A stretch of DNA of 64,000 bases from Euonymus europaeus (lineage: Eukaryota; Streptophyta; Magnoliopsida; Celastrales; Celastraceae). Every line of letters starts with the position of its first letter. Within the stretch, counting starts at the first letter, position 1. Location of the stretch: the NCBI GenBank assembly GCA_963580455.1, contig OY756961.1:18519001-18583000 (forward strand), given 5' to 3'. The position numbers were made by a program, and so were the translations under genes. Shown in pieces: positions 34,215 to 46,969 of the stretch. Under the pieces are notes generated by a model. It saw only the letters and a list, made by a program, of their open reading frames with translations. It was not told the origin of the DNA and made no database searches.

Positions 34215-36572
34215 TGTAATATCCCGAGTCTTTAGGTATGTTTAGATGATAGGGTAAGGTGAGGTCAATGGTATCATTACGATTTTCAATATGTGCAAAA
34301 TAAATAATGTGAGGATTAATTTCTGATGAAGGTGAATTGGTGAAATGATACATATGAATTAAATAGAATAGGAATACTTTTCATGAATTTTAAATGAAAT
34401 AAATAAATAAATATACCGGAACAAAGATTATTGGAATTAGACTCAAAATATAGTTACTATGAATTTTCGGAGTAAAAGTTACAATAGAAAATAAATTATA
34501 AGTAATGACAACATTGCATATAAAGTTGGGTAGCATACAATTAGATACATTATAATCATACAAGGCTAGAGGGTAAAAAGGTAAAAGAGTAAATAAGACT
34601 TAAAGAAAAATATATATACATATGAATTATTGGGCACACGAACCGAGGGACACCAAAACCTAAAGCACGGGGGAAGTCAGTGGCGGCGACGGAAATCGAT
34701 CCTGGAGCTGTCGTCGATGATTTTCGGATCTGAGACCATCAGGAGGACGAGAACGTCAACAAGAACTCAACCATGCCATTTTCGGAAGGAACTGTTCACA
34801 TTTCGACCGCCAACTGAGAAAGAAGAGACCCAGTGGCTGCGAGCTTCAACGCTGGAAAGCTGTGAACTCCGGCCATCTTGCAGACCGTGAACGTCACTGC
34901 CCCTCCACCGGCGGTGAGCGACGGGTCTGATGACCCGCTTGTGGCAACAGCAGCCGGGTCAGTCGACCCGGTTGAATATGATAGGGTTAATGGATAGTTA
35001 CAATAGTTAAATAATGATAAATATTTGTATTAGGCTAATTCTACTAGGTTAAATATGTATTGGGTTAATTTTATTAAGTTAATAGTATTAGGTTAATGGT
35101 ATTATGATAATGGAAGGAAGTTAATAGTATTAACAAAATAAATGGTTTAAAAGATAAATGTAATAATGAATAGGTTAAAGATAAGAAGCTTAATAAATAA
35201 TTGTGTATGTTGTATGGACCCGTTAGGAGTGATCACCTGGTCGAGCTGTCTCGGTTAGATATTATTTTAATTATTTAATTGTAATGAGTTAATTATATTA
35301 GGTTAATGATATTAATAAAACAAATTGATTACAAGGTAATAGTATTAATAAAGGAATTAAGGATCGGGGAATTAATAAATAATTGTGGGTATATTGTATG
35401 GGTTTCAGGAACTTACCTGGGTAATTAAATTATCGGGATTATGGGAGCACATCGCTATAAGTAATACTCAACTGTGTTACGGAACAATGCAATTTATGAA
35501 CTGTATGTGTTTTGTCTGTGTGATTGGTTTGATTATTGATACGTGTCTGATCGGAATCTTATGATGAGTTATATGTGGATTGTGATATGAATGATTTATT
35601 ATGTTATAACGGTATTGAAGGTGCTGTTTGGTTACTGTGATTGAACGACATAACTGCTATTGTATTTCTTTGTAGAATGTAATGTGTACTGTTATATGCT
35701 TGAACTCAATATTGTGATGAGACTGATATGATGACGGTTTTGGTGTTCTTGAAGGTGATGTGTTATATATGATTTATTGATATATAAAATATTGTTCATA
35801 AGCATGATGCATTGCATTACATGAAAATGAAAAGTTCAGTTAAGGAAAAATGTGTTTTTACAAACCAGGTATTACTGCTACAGGGAGGGTGTACTGAAAG
35901 GTTAAGGTTGAGGTTTACTATAAATGAAAATGAAAATGGAAACTATTTTTGACTGGAAAGTGTTCTTTGGTAGAACACTTAATTAAAGAAAAAATCCCGA
36001 CTGGTTGCCCTGTAGCAGTTTACCTAGGTTAAGGGCCCGAGTACTCGAAAAATGATTTAAATGGCTAACTGTTTTACTAATAATGAGGTTCATGTGCATT
36101 CATGCATAAGTATTACTTGCTGAGCCTCGGCTCACTATGTTCCGTGATGCAGGTATTGAATTCCTAAATGATTATGCTAAGTTAGGAGTTGATGGTGTCG
36201 CCGTAGATCCATGAAGAAGATGCTCATGTGACGGGAGTTAGTTTTCATAGAAGATTAATCAACTAAGCTTTTCATTTATTTATGCACTTATAATTAATAG
36301 CTTTGATGTATAGTAATAAATGTAGATTCGGAAAACCCGGATGAGAAGTATAGGATTTACGGTAGTATTCTTAGAGGATATTAATTGGAGGTTATTACTT
36401 ATTTAAAATATATTAGATGACGCCTTAAATTCAGGTTAGGTTAGTATTAACTTGGTGGAATTGTTTCTTGCAGTGGATCTGTTTAAATATAATGGCGAGT
36501 TTATATTGAAAAATAAGTAGCGTTCTGAACTACAAGCCCGGTAAGTAGGGTCTCGTTGTACGGGGCGTTACA
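34215..36572 (+). repeat. Solo LTR, gypsy, family S
   Basis: TGTAATATCC...GGGCGTTACA, 2358 bp, flanked by ATGTG at 34210-34214 and 36573-36577. There is no internal region. It shares the GCAGGGAGGGTGTACTG-type block (near 35882) with the inverted solo LTR at 45389-46969. Two stem-loops of GGGTC/GACCC lie at 34922-34937 and 34954-34971. The frame 34630-34890 is LTR sequence. Confidence 0.85.
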
Positions 36573-36577
36573 ATGTG

Positions 36578-37255
36578 TATGCCCCCTAGTCTGAGAAGTA
36601 GGAGTTCAGCTCCATTTCCCTCCTGGTTTGAGGATCCGTCAACGAATAACATCTAGGGCAGTTCATTCTTATCCTCGGGAGGGTGCTAGCATTCTGTTAT
36701 GAAGTCTGCTAGCGTTTGAGCTATCATGGCTTGTCTGGTCTGGAAATGAATATCAAACTCACTAAGTTTGATAGACCACCTTATTAATCGACTAGATGTA
36801 TCCGATTTTAGAAGTATTACTTTCAAAGGTTGGTCCGTCAAAACTATTATTGAGTGAGCCTAGAAGTATGGTTGTAGCTTTCGTGCGGCCGTATCCAATG
36901 CCAATGCGAGTTTCTCAGATTGGTTGTAGCATGTTTCAGCTCCTATAAGTACTTTACTTGTGTAATAAATTGGAGTTTGAACTTTCTCCTCCTCCCATAT
37001 GAGGACGACACTTACTGCATGTTCTGTCATCGCCAGATATATGTATAGTGGTTCCCCATCCCTTGGTGACGTGAGGAGAGGAGGTTGACCAAGGTAGGTT
37101 TTTAATTCTTCAAATGCTCGCTGGCATTCCTCGGTCGACTCAAATCCATGTGCTTTTTTGAGGGCATTGAAAAATGGTCTGCATTTGTCTCCTAAACGAG
37201 CAAGGAAAAGGCTTAAGGCTAATGTTCGATCGGTGAGCTATTGGACTTCTCTCTT
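36578..37255 (-). pseudogene. pol: Tat RT C-terminus and RNase H 5' half
   Basis: From about 37250 downward: RTLALSLFLARLGDKCRPFF, FESTEECQRAFEELKTYLGQ, LYIYLAMTEHAVSVVLI, then LTDQPLKVILLKSDTSSRLI, WSIKLSEFDIHFQTR and LFVDGSSNQEG. This is the RT connection and RNase H of a Tat-type pol, in one mostly open frame with a stop near 37235. The upstream RT palm is missing (see the AT-rich insert). Confidence 0.82.
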
Positions 37256-38003
37256 TAGAAAAGTTGAAGTGTCAAAATTACCCCCCACACTCTTTAGAAA
37301 AGTTGTATATCAAAATATTTTTTTGTTTTCATATTATTCGAAGTGTTATAATTTTTTTTATAAAATGTAAAATTATGTTAAACATTAATAAAAAAAATTA
37401 GACAAGTTGTATAAAAAATTTAAATATTTTCATATTATTAAAAATGTTAGAATTTTTTTTTATAAAATGTAAAAATATGTTAAACATTAATAAAAAAATT
37501 AGAAAGTTGAATATCAATTTTTTTTCTTCATATTATTCGAAATGTTAGAATTTTTTTTATAAAATGTAAAAATATGTTAAGCATTAATAAAAAAATTTAG
37601 ACAAGTTGTATAAAAAATATATAAATATTTTCATATCATTAAAAATTTTAGAATTTTTTTTATAAAATGTAAAAATATGTTAAACATTAATAAAAAAATT
37701 TAGAAAAGTTGTATAAAAATATATAAATATTTTAATATTATTAACAATGTTAAAATTAGTTGTATTAAAAATGTAAACATGATTTATAAAAAATATAAAA
37801 TCTAGTTTTTTTATTAATTTGTGTTAATACCCTTACATGTAATTAGTCACGGCATTTATACCAGCATATATGTTTTTCTCCGAAAAACTTAACCAAACAC
37901 CCACAACATTTATAACAACATATATGCCAACATTTCAAGCAACATAAAACAGCCAGCATACATACTAAATTATATGTTATTGCCAAAATTGTTTACCAAA
38001 CAC
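37256..38003. repeat. AT-rich minisatellite replacing the RT active-site region
   Basis: Tandem units of roughly 115-120 bp between about 37290 and 37760 ('ataaaatgtaaaaatatgttaaacattaataaaaaaattaga..agttgtat..', 'attttcatattatt'). A different AT-rich tail with 'aacaacatatatgcca' follows. It sits where about 100 RT residues, including the YVDD motif, should be. No TSD or clear terminal repeat was found, so a deletion-insertion or a small non-autonomous DNA transposon are both possible. Confidence 0.75.
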
Positions 38004-38570
38004 AAATATCTTGTTGACATGTCTTTGGTAGGTTGCTCCTGCGTTCTTCAGTCCGACAGGCATTACTTGATAGCAGTAAGTGCCTTCAGGAGTGACGAAC
38101 GAGGTGTGTTCCTCATCAGCTTGGTTCATTTGGATTTGATGATACCCTGAGTAGGCATCGAGGAAACTTAGGAGACCTTTTCCCGAGGTTACATCAACCA
38201 GCTGATCAATCTTCGACAAGGGATAGCTATCTTTCGGGCAGGTTTTGTTGAGGTCGGTAAAATCGATGCACATATGCCATTTGCTGTTTGGTTTTGCAAC
38301 CATAACAACATTGGAGAGACATTCCAACTAATGTACTTCACGTATGAATTCCACATCCAGAAGTTTATTAACGTCGGTCTTTATGGCTTCTTGCCTATCC
38401 AAGGTGAAGTTCCTCTTCTTTTGCTTCACAGGTCACGTGCCAGGTTTTATGCTAAGATGATGTGTGATAACATCAGCACTTATACTAGGCATTTATTCTG
38501 CGCTACAGGCAAATGTGCTGATGTTTTCCAGAAGCAGACTTGTCATGCTTTCGCTTAAATTCTTCTTCAT
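38004..38570 (-). pseudogene. pol: Tat RT, N-terminal part
   Basis: CLSNVVMVAKPNSKWHMCID, FTDLNKTCPKDSYPLSKIDQ, LSFLDAYSGYHQIQMNQADE and MPVGLKNAGATYQRHVNKIF are RT blocks before the active site. The frame then runs into the AT-rich insert and stops at 37977. Residues before the first block (KRRGTSPWIGKKP and upstream) need frame changes. It retains the first catalytic Asp (LDAYSG) and lacks the YVDD pair. Confidence 0.88.
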
Positions 38571-38579
38571 CCCTGCTCG

Positions 38580-39258
38580 ATAGTGATGGTAACGAGCTGT
38601 TTGACGGGGGTCGATTTTGGGGTGGTGATGTCGCGGTCATCTAGTAACTCTAGAATTGAAACTGGTTTCTTTTTGTCTTCCAGATCTATAACATACATTT
38701 GCCGAGCGAGCTTCTGTTCGCCCTAAACGAAACTATTCCCCGATCTGTGGGGAATTTCATCTTCAAGTAATAGGTGACGACGACTGCTCGAGCTTTGTGC
38801 AACAGTGGTCAGCTAATAAGGGCATTATAGGGGGTTTTTACATCCACGACCAAGAGTTCAACCATGAATAACTTTGATCTTGGGTAGTCCCCCAAAGTTA
38901 TGAGAAGATTGAAAATCTCGACAATGATGACCTGGTCTCTCGTAAAACCATATAGGGGTGAGGAAAATTTCTTTAGACTTTTTTTGGGGAGATTCATCTG
39001 TTTAAATGCGTGATAAAAAAGAACATCCGCCGCACTTCCATTATCTTTCTTCACTGTATAATTGGTGATGACCGCTTCAATAACTAGTGCGTCATCGTGT
39101 GGTTGATGTAAGCCGTCCCCATCTCTTTTTGAGAATATTATCTTCTCATCCTCAGTTCTTGTCTTCTTTGATGTATTGGATACCTGATGAACTGTCCGAG
39201 CGTAAGCTCTCCTACACGATGAACTTTCTTCTCCCAAGGCTAGTCCACCGACTATCAT
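38580..39258 (-). pseudogene. Tat protease region
   Basis: IIFSKRDGDGLHQPHDDALV, VKKDNGSAADVLFYHAFKQM and GDYPRSKLFMVELLVVDVKT match the retropepsin-like domain of Tat/Athila elements. The active-site motif reads KDNGSA, with the preceding hydrophobic residues (usually VLV) missing. The frame stops at 38809, and related sequence continues to about 38580. Confidence 0.8.
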
Positions 39259-39394
39259 ACCGATTGTGCCAGCTGTTCCTTGGTTTCAGCAACGGGGAGA
39301 GTAGTCCTGCCGCCTCCTCTGGCGCCTGTCATCATTTCCTTCATCTCTTTGGTGGTCTCTCCTTCCATCTCTAACCCGTTTGTCTCCAGCCAAG

Positions 39395-40440
39395 CTAGTG
39401 AATTTTTTTGAGATATCCTCTATGAATGAGGTTTTCTATCTCGTCTTTCAAACGATGGCACTCATCAGTGTCATGACCAGGACCCCGATGGAATTTACAA
39501 TAGTTATCGCTTTCTTTCCTGCCAAGAGTTAACTTCATCTTTGGTGGCCACTTGACAATGTCACGATCCTGTATCTCATTCAGTACTCTCTTCAAAGAGG
39601 TATTGAGAGGGATATAGAAGTCGTATAGTATTGGTTTGCTCGTCTTTTTTAGTGAATGACCTTCCCCCCTCGTTAGTCTTTCTTTCATTGTTCGGTTGAC
39701 TAGAATCGTTCCTCTTCCTGGGAGGTAACCTATCAAGGGATTACTCGGTCATGTGTGGTTCTTCCATGATTTCATCTGCGATAATATACTTTTCGACTCT
39801 TGAGAGCAATTCGGGAATGCTCTTCGGATGCTTTTTTGACAAGGAGTGTTTTAGCGTTGTATTTCGAATTCCAATGGTGAAAGCTATTATAGCTATAATC
39901 GGTTGGAGGTCGGGTATCTCCAAACAGTCGTTGTTGAATCTGGTCACAAATTCTTGTAAACTTTTATAAGTCTTCTGTCAGATGGTCACGAGTGTTGCAT
40001 TAGTCTTCTTGACTGGTCTTGAACTTGCAAAGTGTGCAACGAACCTGTTAGTTAGGTTGTCAAAGCTATGGATACTGCCTATGGGAGGGCTCCAAACCAT
40101 CGTCAACCTACACCTACAAGAGATACCGGGAAGATCTTGCAACAAGCTTCCTGAGACGCTCACTGAAACTCCATGGTTTGAAACCCAATCACATGGTCGA
40201 GAGGATCTCCCGTCCCACTATATTTTTCCACACTTGTGACCTTGAAACTCGTTGGTACCCGAGCTCTTTGAATCTCGGGCGCCAAGGGGGTCAAGTTTCT
40301 CTCTTAGTCCATTGTATCCAGAAAGGGGTGTTCTTGGAGAGCAGCTATTTTTTGGTCTAGCACACCTTCGATGAACTTGTTATCCCCCTCGTAGGTGTGA
40401 GTTCGTAAAATAGTGGTTACCGAGGTTCTTAGTAGGTTGG
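39395..40440 (-). pseudogene. gag: Tat gag
   Basis: Core at 39741-40163: FDNLTNRFVAHFASSRPVKK, YKSLQEFVTRFNNDCLEIPD and SIPELLSRVEKYIIADEIME. After a frameshift, 39395-39736 gives a knuckle of the Tat type, YCKFHRGPGHDTDECHRLKD, followed by EIENLIHRGYL. A stop lies between 39978 and 39947. Sequence up to the 5' LTR (40440-40588) is leader. Confidence 0.85.
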
Positions 40441-40588
40441 GATTCTTGACTCTTCGGTGTGAGAATGTTCATTTCTCGTCTCCTGAGAAATATTCTCATG
40501 TTTAACAGGTTGGTGTCCTTGTGCTTATTCTTGGATCATGTCCAACCGTTGAGAAAAAATGTTCATCTGTTGCAATAGCTGGGCAATC

Positions 40589-41108
40589 TGATGATATCTG
40601 AAACCTGAAAGGTTACAATGACGTATTAGTATACGGCCGAACTAGGTCTTCCTCAATGTAGTGGTATTCTCGTCTAGGTGATGACCTACGTGGATGAACA
40701 AACGTAAGCTTAAAGCCCGCCAGAAAGTATTCTCTAGTGTTGCCACTTCGATGCTTAAGTCAGATACCAGCACAGATAACTCTACAAAGAACACTGCTCG
40801 GTGCTCTTGGGAATGTATAATATGTGAGTAAAAAGAAGTGATCCCTTTTACCTGTGGGGTAATCCTCTTTACATAGTGGAGACACTTTTCATTAGTAGAA
40901 TTCATGTAAGGGTGAGTAGTACCATGCCAAATGAGGAAATCACTGTTTTACTAGAGGCAAGTAACTGTACCGAGAATAGGAAATCGAGAAGAGAGACTCT
41001 TTTGCTCGGTACCGAGCAACAGACGGTGAGGAGTGGAGCATGCTATTGCATGTGTTAACAGCTTGCCACATGTGCTATTCTCATAAGGAGAAACAGTTTT
41101 CCTCATCA
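40589..41108 (-). repeat. 5' LTR of the Tat element
   Basis: Partner of 29257-29772. The internal sequence next to it reads GATTGCCCAGCTATTGC on the minus strand, which is not a PBS I recognise. Confidence 0.9.
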
Positions 41109-41113
41109 ATGTG

Positions 41114-41677
41114 TTTTGTGAGTGTTTTTTATATTATTGTCCTCACACATTATGCACCATACCTTTTCATGAGTCCAACAGCTAGGGCTTTGTACCCTTA
41201 GGAGAAGATGAAGTAAATGAGACCTTCGATGGATTCAAATCCCCGTGCAAGCTCGCGAACAATTCTCACTCAACCTACTCCTTTATGAAGGAGGAACCAG
41301 GCTATTCCAGCAATGGACACTAACGGGGGATAAGTCGGGAGTCTAGATTGTTCGTAACCATTGACCATACATTTATAGGACACATGAAATTACTTCTAAA
41401 CTTATTGTGTGGTACATATTGTTGTTGTGATTTGTTGTACATATGTTGTTATGCTTAAACATATATGATTTTACATTGTTTGTATATATGATGTTTTGCT
41501 TTGCTATATAGATATATATGGTTCTGTTTTATTTGTACATATGTGAGTTGATTTTGATTGTACATATATTTTTGTATATATACACATGATTTTGCTCACT
41601 TTTTACATTGTTCTTAATTTGAATTGCATATATAGGAATCTTGAACATTATTGGAATTAAGGCATTATCCGAAATTC
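41114..41677 (+). other. Ogre-like leader, second part
   Basis: Continues 29251 after removal of the Tat element and one ATGTG. T-rich, with many 'tacatat' words and a purine block near 41210-41330. No gene. Confidence 0.5.
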
Positions 41678-42868
41678 ATGGAGGTGGAAAATAGTACTGT
41701 GTCAGTAGAGATGATGGTGCAAGGGATGCAAGACGTTGAAGAAGTAGCTAGAGAATCGTAGTGGGGACAGTGACGGTATGGAGATGGTCTTTAGTATACT
41801 AATAATGTGCAACTAACTCCTGTAAAGAGTATAGAGTTTGACAGATGTGATCTTAAAGAAATAAGAGATTTGTGGAAGCAATGTAGCTGTTGATGTGCCT
41901 CTACTAGAAGCAATGTTGAGCTTTTATGATCCATTATATCATTGCTTTACTCTAGGGATCCATAACCTAACCCCTACTTTGGAGGAATATGAAGAATTGC
42001 TAAAAATTCCAAAAGAAGGTCTCAAAGATGTCTATAATCCAAGGCATAAGGTAGGGGTTAAAGGTGCACTGTCCAAAATTCTAGAAATTCACAAATCTGA
42101 GTTTGAAAAGGAGATGAGAGAAAAAGGATCGAAGGGTAGTGAATGCATATCTTGCAACTTTCTCATTCGGCATATTTGGGCCCATTTGAGTGATGACAAG
42201 GTTTTTACAGCTCTTGCCTTATTAATATATGGGACAACAATTTCCCAAAAGTGAAAGGATATGTGGATAGACGGGTGATTATCTTTTTTGAACAATACTT
42301 GAATGGAGCTAATCTAGTTCCTTCTATATTGGCCAAGACTTTCAAAATGTTGAACTACTGCAGAGAACAGGGAAAGGGGCAATTCAGAGCCTGTGCAACA
42401 CTGTTGACTATCTAGATAATGGGACATTTTCCAACACTTCCCCAATTCGACCATCCTACAATCAAGTTTTCAAGAGCATACATGAAGTATAGTAGCCCTA
42501 TTGTAGAGTTTGCGGTTGCTGAATGGCCTAAGATATCACCTGGCACGGAAAGGTGGTTGGAATTCTTGTTAACATTAGATGAAGTTGTATGGTAAGCGCC
42601 ATGAATGGGTATAGGATCAGCCATCTATCTTTGTGGAACTTATCCTTGGGTTCCCCTCTTAGTATTATGAGGAGCCATTGCATACCCTCATACATTGGCG
42701 TTGAGGCAGTTGACACAAACAGTTCATCCTGATGACTCATGGGTTAGCAAATTTTGCCTTTGACTATGAAAATCGAAGAATTGAGGAGATCAAAAAGATA
42801 TTGGAATCTTGGAAGCAAGTCCAAAGGGTTAAGAGAGGAATTTATTGAGGGAGTGATAGGTATGAATA
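41678..42868 (+). pseudogene. Ogre-like ORF1, N-terminal part
   Basis: ORF1 is the extra gene before gag in Ogre-type elements; its role is unknown. It starts at ATG 41678 (MEVENSTVSVEMMVQGMQD). The best part is 41895-42254: AMLSFYDPLYHCFTLGIHNL, TPTLEEYEELLKIP, NFLIRHIWAHLSDDKVFTAL. This is the plant-mobile-domain-like module of Ogre ORF1 proteins (I believe DUF7745). Beyond 42254, short pieces in changing frames still match the family (FFEQYLNGANLVPSILAKTF, HPDDSWVSKFC, IEEIKKILESWKQVQRVKRG). Stops and at least three frameshifts disable it. Confidence 0.75.
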
Positions 42869-44122
42869 TACCTAGTATTTTCTGGGGAAATAACCATCTC
42901 TTATGCTTTTAATGTGATAAATTAAGTTTATTAATCTATTGTTATTAATTTTTATAGGTAAATTGCAGTCCAGATTGAAATACTATAAATTAGGGTGGTT
43001 TTGGCAGACATAAAGCTGGATAGGTGATCACTGCCCTAGGCAGCGCTTCCTACACGCCTAGGCGCAGAGAGGAGTGCCTAGAGCAGTGGATCCACTGGAA
43101 AAAATGAGCAGAAAATCGCCTAGGCAAGGAAGTCTCACGCGCCCTACGGGTTTTCAATACCGTGGAAACCCTAAAACAGGAAAGAGTGGAACGGGACATT
43201 TGGCAGCCATTTTTCAGAGAGCAAGAGGAGAAGAGACGAGAGTTTTTCAAGGCTAGAGGGAGGATTCTTCGTCCAAATCTTTGATTTTCTTCAAATCTTT
43301 GGTGAAATCAATATGTTTTCTTCTCCTCCTTTGATATTCTCTCTTTACATGTGTAAATAAGTTCTCTATTGCCAAGGCTTGGATGATTTGTTTAAGACTT
43401 GGTTTATGATTATATGAGTTTTTTTGGGTATAAATCTATGATTTCTATGCTTGTTGCAATTCTTTCTTTGCTCTTTGTGCTTGATCACCACTTAGGGTTT
43501 GAAGGAGTTTGGTTGATGGATTTGCTAGATGGTAAAATGTCAAGTAAATCACGCTTCTTCATATTATAGATTGCAACTATTGTTTTACCTTTGATTAGGA
43601 ACAAAATTGTATGGATTTTATGTTCATTGTGCTTCATGAATTCCTAAGCATATTTAGACCAATAAGATGGCTAGAATATTGTAGGAATATCCAACCTAGA
43701 CCAATAATATGGCTAGCATTTGATTAGACCGACCTAAGTATGAATTCGTTATACTCGGATTGACAAGTGTATGAATGAACAAATCTTCTTTGCAAATTAT
43801 TGGCTCTTGGTGAATTCCAATGCCTTGGTGCTTTCTATTATTGTTTGAAACTCATTACATTGGACTAAGTTATTTAGTGGTGAAGTGTTGTGACATTGGC
43901 ATAATTCATTGGAAATACCAAAAACATTTATTCTTTTGAGTCCTTTTAATTATAATCGAATCATATTGAGTGGAACTTTATTTTCTTGCATTGTATATGC
44001 ATTTGTATAACTAGACATTTGGATTAAATGTCTATCTCCATATCTGGGGATACGATCCCTATTGACCACTTGTATTATTTCTCTAACTAGTGCACTTGCT
44101 AGTAGGTTATTTTAGACCCAAC
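42869..44122 (+). repeat. LTR-like insertion in ORF1
   Basis: ORF1 homology is lost after IEEIKKILESWKQV..YEY (42868) and resumes with KEHRERIPVMASKQ (44123). The insert begins GC-rich with CCTAGGC words (43033-43135) and a purine-rich leader. It ends in 'ggggatacgatccctattgacca..gcacttgctagtaggttattttagacccaaca', a form common at the ends of Athila/Tat-type LTRs. It is probably a solo LTR; no TSD was confirmed, so the borders are approximate. Confidence 0.5.
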
Positions 44123-45285
44123 AAGGAGCACCGAGAAAGGATACCAGTTATGGCAAGCAAGCAGAAAGAAAGGATGTACTACACCAGTAGTCTAGAGTTT
44201 TGCAATCCCAGTGCACACTTTCAATACAAGCAAAAAAGGTGATTGGGTTTGTTAACCGTGTCCAATCTCTTCAGCTACTACTCTATATGCATCTGATTGA
44301 TGAATGTTTTTGTCCTCGATGATCTTAAATTTTCAAAAAGTGGTGGAATCTGTACTTGTACTTAACTTTTTGTCATTTACGTTCCATTGCCTGCAGTTCG
44401 TGAATTGGATGTTCCTGGATAGATTACATGGTTGAAGCTCAGGCAAAATATGAGTTAGAGAACGCAAAGGTCCACCAAGAGAATATCTTGCTAAAAGCTC
44501 AGTTAGAGGAAGGACAAAATGCCTGTGATAATTTACACACGGAAAATGAGCAATGGGAAATAGAAAGAAGAGAATAGGCAGCAAAGGTGGCCAGAGCAGA
44601 AGAGAAAGCACAACGGGCTGAAAGGAGAGTGAAAGAGTTAAAGACTGCTAGGCAAAATGAAATGATTGGGCCAAGAGAAAGAGAAATCTTGAAGTATCGA
44701 GCTTCAGTTGAAGCAGGAAAGGCTAAGCATGAAAAGGAGTGTAGCAGGCTACGAGAGGCATACTCAACACTAGAACATCAAAAGGTAAAGGCCGAGTAAA
44801 GGGCTAGAAAAATAGAAAAAAAGGGGTGTTTGAATGGGAGGAAGCAAATCAAAAGCAAGAAATGGCTACAAGAGATCAAAAAATTCAGCAACTTGAGAAG
44901 GAATTGGTAAAACATATGATGGTAAATGTTACCCAGAGTATAGCATTTAAAGTGGAACAGGGAGGCCTATTGGAAGAAAAAGAGTCTCTGAGGTTAGAAA
45001 TACAAGCCTGGACTCATCGTCACCAAAAATTAATGCAGAAGAAGTTAGATTTTGATAAAGTGTCAGAAGCATATATGGAGGTACGGATAAGACATGCTTG
45101 CCTAGAAAAGAAGGTGGAATAGATGAACCAACAAGTGGATCAAGTTCGTGTGAGGTTTCGATATTATCAAGACAAAGCGGTAGAACGAGTTTTGGAGATC
45201 AATGCATTGACAAATGCATACCAGGATAAAAGGATGACTGCATATAGTTTGCTAGACAAGCTATGGAGAATCTAGGAGGAGTTTA
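44123..45285 (+). pseudogene. Ogre-like ORF1, C-terminal coiled coil
   Basis: After RERIPVMASKQKERMYYTSS, the part from about 44431 encodes long charged helices (VEAQAKYELENAKVHQENIL, AEEKAQRAERRVKELKTARQ, RDQKIQQLEKELVKHMM, VRIRHACLEKKVE, VRVRFRYYQDKAVERVLEIN). A long coiled coil is the usual C-terminal half of Ogre ORF1. Stops at 44576, 44797 and 45120, and a frame change near 44820, interrupt it. The stretch 44230-44400 does not fit the protein and may be an intron or decayed. Confidence 0.7.
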
Positions 45286-45388
45286 TGTATTTTGCCTGTA
45301 ATCGTCGAAACTGACACGATGTACTCAAGAATCTCATATTATAAATGTTATGCATAATGAATAACTTCTCAAAGTTTGATACTATTTA

Positions 45389-46969
45389 TGTAACGCCCCG
45401 TCCTTCATGGTTTAATCACCTGACCTATAATATGGAACGCTACCCACAGTAGACATTTACATATCAATAAATACCTTATAATACTCATACTTAAATGATC
45501 AGAGTAAATACGAGAATATCCAAACTCCCATTCATGATAACACCAAATAATTAATACTTCAATATCCTAGATTCCAATATTCCACTTATTACCAAAACAT
45601 CTCAATCACTATGTCTGCAAAGCATAATAAATGTTCTTTATTTTATTTAAATTACGACACTATTTTGAGGCACCTGAACATCATCATCACGAATCCGCAT
45701 TGCCATCATCAAGAGCTACATCAACATACTCCTTCATGAATTCGCTACCTGCGTCATGGAATTTAGTGAGCTAAGGCTCAATAAGCAATAATTATGCATG
45801 AATGCATGTGATCCTATTTTTGAAACATGAATTGTCATTTAAACATTCTGTATCAAATACTTGGGCCCCCTAACCTAGGTAGAACACCACAGAGCAATTT
45901 GTCGGGATTTTTCATATAGTCGTACCAAAGGATGTCTTCCATAAAAAAAAAATATCATTCCTTTTTCCCTTAAAAATTCCTCAACAGTCACATTTCCAGT
46001 ACACCCTCCCTGCAGTGATCATACCAGGTTCCTTAAACCGTTTCTTATATTCATATAGCAATTTAATGCATGATGCAATACGTGACAGTACAATAATTAC
46101 CACCAAATGTCCAATCATAATCAATTAACAATGCCATCAAAACATACATATCAATATTTCATGATTTTCACAATAGCATCACCATCACATACCTCAATGC
46201 ATCACAACACTACAATTACAGAAACTCCATGACACAGTGAATTATTACTTACTTGTAAGTTGTCCCAAAAACCCCTTCTTACTTCTAATAACTCCTAGTA
46301 AATATGTTCCTGTAATTCCAAGTAATACCATAGTTTATTAAACTAAATTTAATAAATAAAAAACTTAACCCAATTTTAATATGAACTGAGTCTGCCCAAC
46401 CCAATCGGGTCGGCTTGACCCAGTTCCGCCCCTTCTTCTTCACAGTTGAAAGACTCGTATGGGTTTGTTTTTTGGGTCACCGTAGGAAACGACGCGGTGA
46501 AGGCCACTGATGGCCTGGATTGGTAGGCGCTGACCCAGGGAGCTAAGCTCCGGTCTCCCTTACCTGATTTGTGGTCGGAGATGGGCGACGGCCAAAGCTT
46601 TCGGTGGCCGTGATCTTCTTCCCTCCGTCGACGACTCGATTGAGCTTCGATGGATCTGAAAATCGCCTCACTGAGTTCAATAAATCAGCTCCGTCACCGG
46701 AAAAACGCCTTCCGTCGCCGCCCCTCTCCTCCTGGCTCTTCAGTTAGGGTTTCTCGATCCACGTGCCCGTATTTTCTTTTTGTTTTATATTTGTTTTATT
46801 TCTTATTTAGTTTTTTCCTCCTATATGGACACCTTTGCCATTCCTATTTCTTCTAATCTCCTTGCATACCCTCTGCCCATTTTTCGTACAATTTGTCACA
46901 TAGGTCACACACACAAAGGATATACTAAAAAAAAAAATTGACTACCTATTTAGAGGTCGGAATATTACA
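45389..46969 (-). repeat. Solo LTR, gypsy, family S, inverted
   Basis: + strand TGTAACGCCCC...GGAATATTACA, 1581 bp. The ends and internal blocks are the reverse complement of the solo LTR at 34215-36572. Flanks are ATTTA (45384-45388) and GTTTA (46970-46974), a 5-bp duplication with one change. It sits between ORF1 and gag of the Ogre-like element. The frame 46650-46856 is LTR sequence. Confidence 0.8.

Larger units (their letters stand above)
29257..41108 (-). mobile_element. Second Tat-lineage Ty3/gypsy element with antisense ORF
   Basis: LTRs at 29257-29772 and 40589-41108 (516 and 520 bp) differ at roughly one position in ten by eye. ATGTG at 29252-29256 and 41109-41113 is the TSD. On the minus strand lie gag, protease, RT, RNase H and integrase. 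Between the pol end (32611) and the 3' LTR lies a decayed gene in the opposite sense, an arrangement known from Tat-lineage elements. It has lost its RT core and received a solo LTR. The high LTR divergence makes it the oldest datable insertion in the window. Confidence 0.9.

Noticed and set aside
29252..36577. The Tat element and the solo LTR inside it have the same target duplication, ATGTG
   Set aside because: Each pair is directly adjacent to its own LTR ends and the families differ, so the shared 5-mer is best explained by chance.
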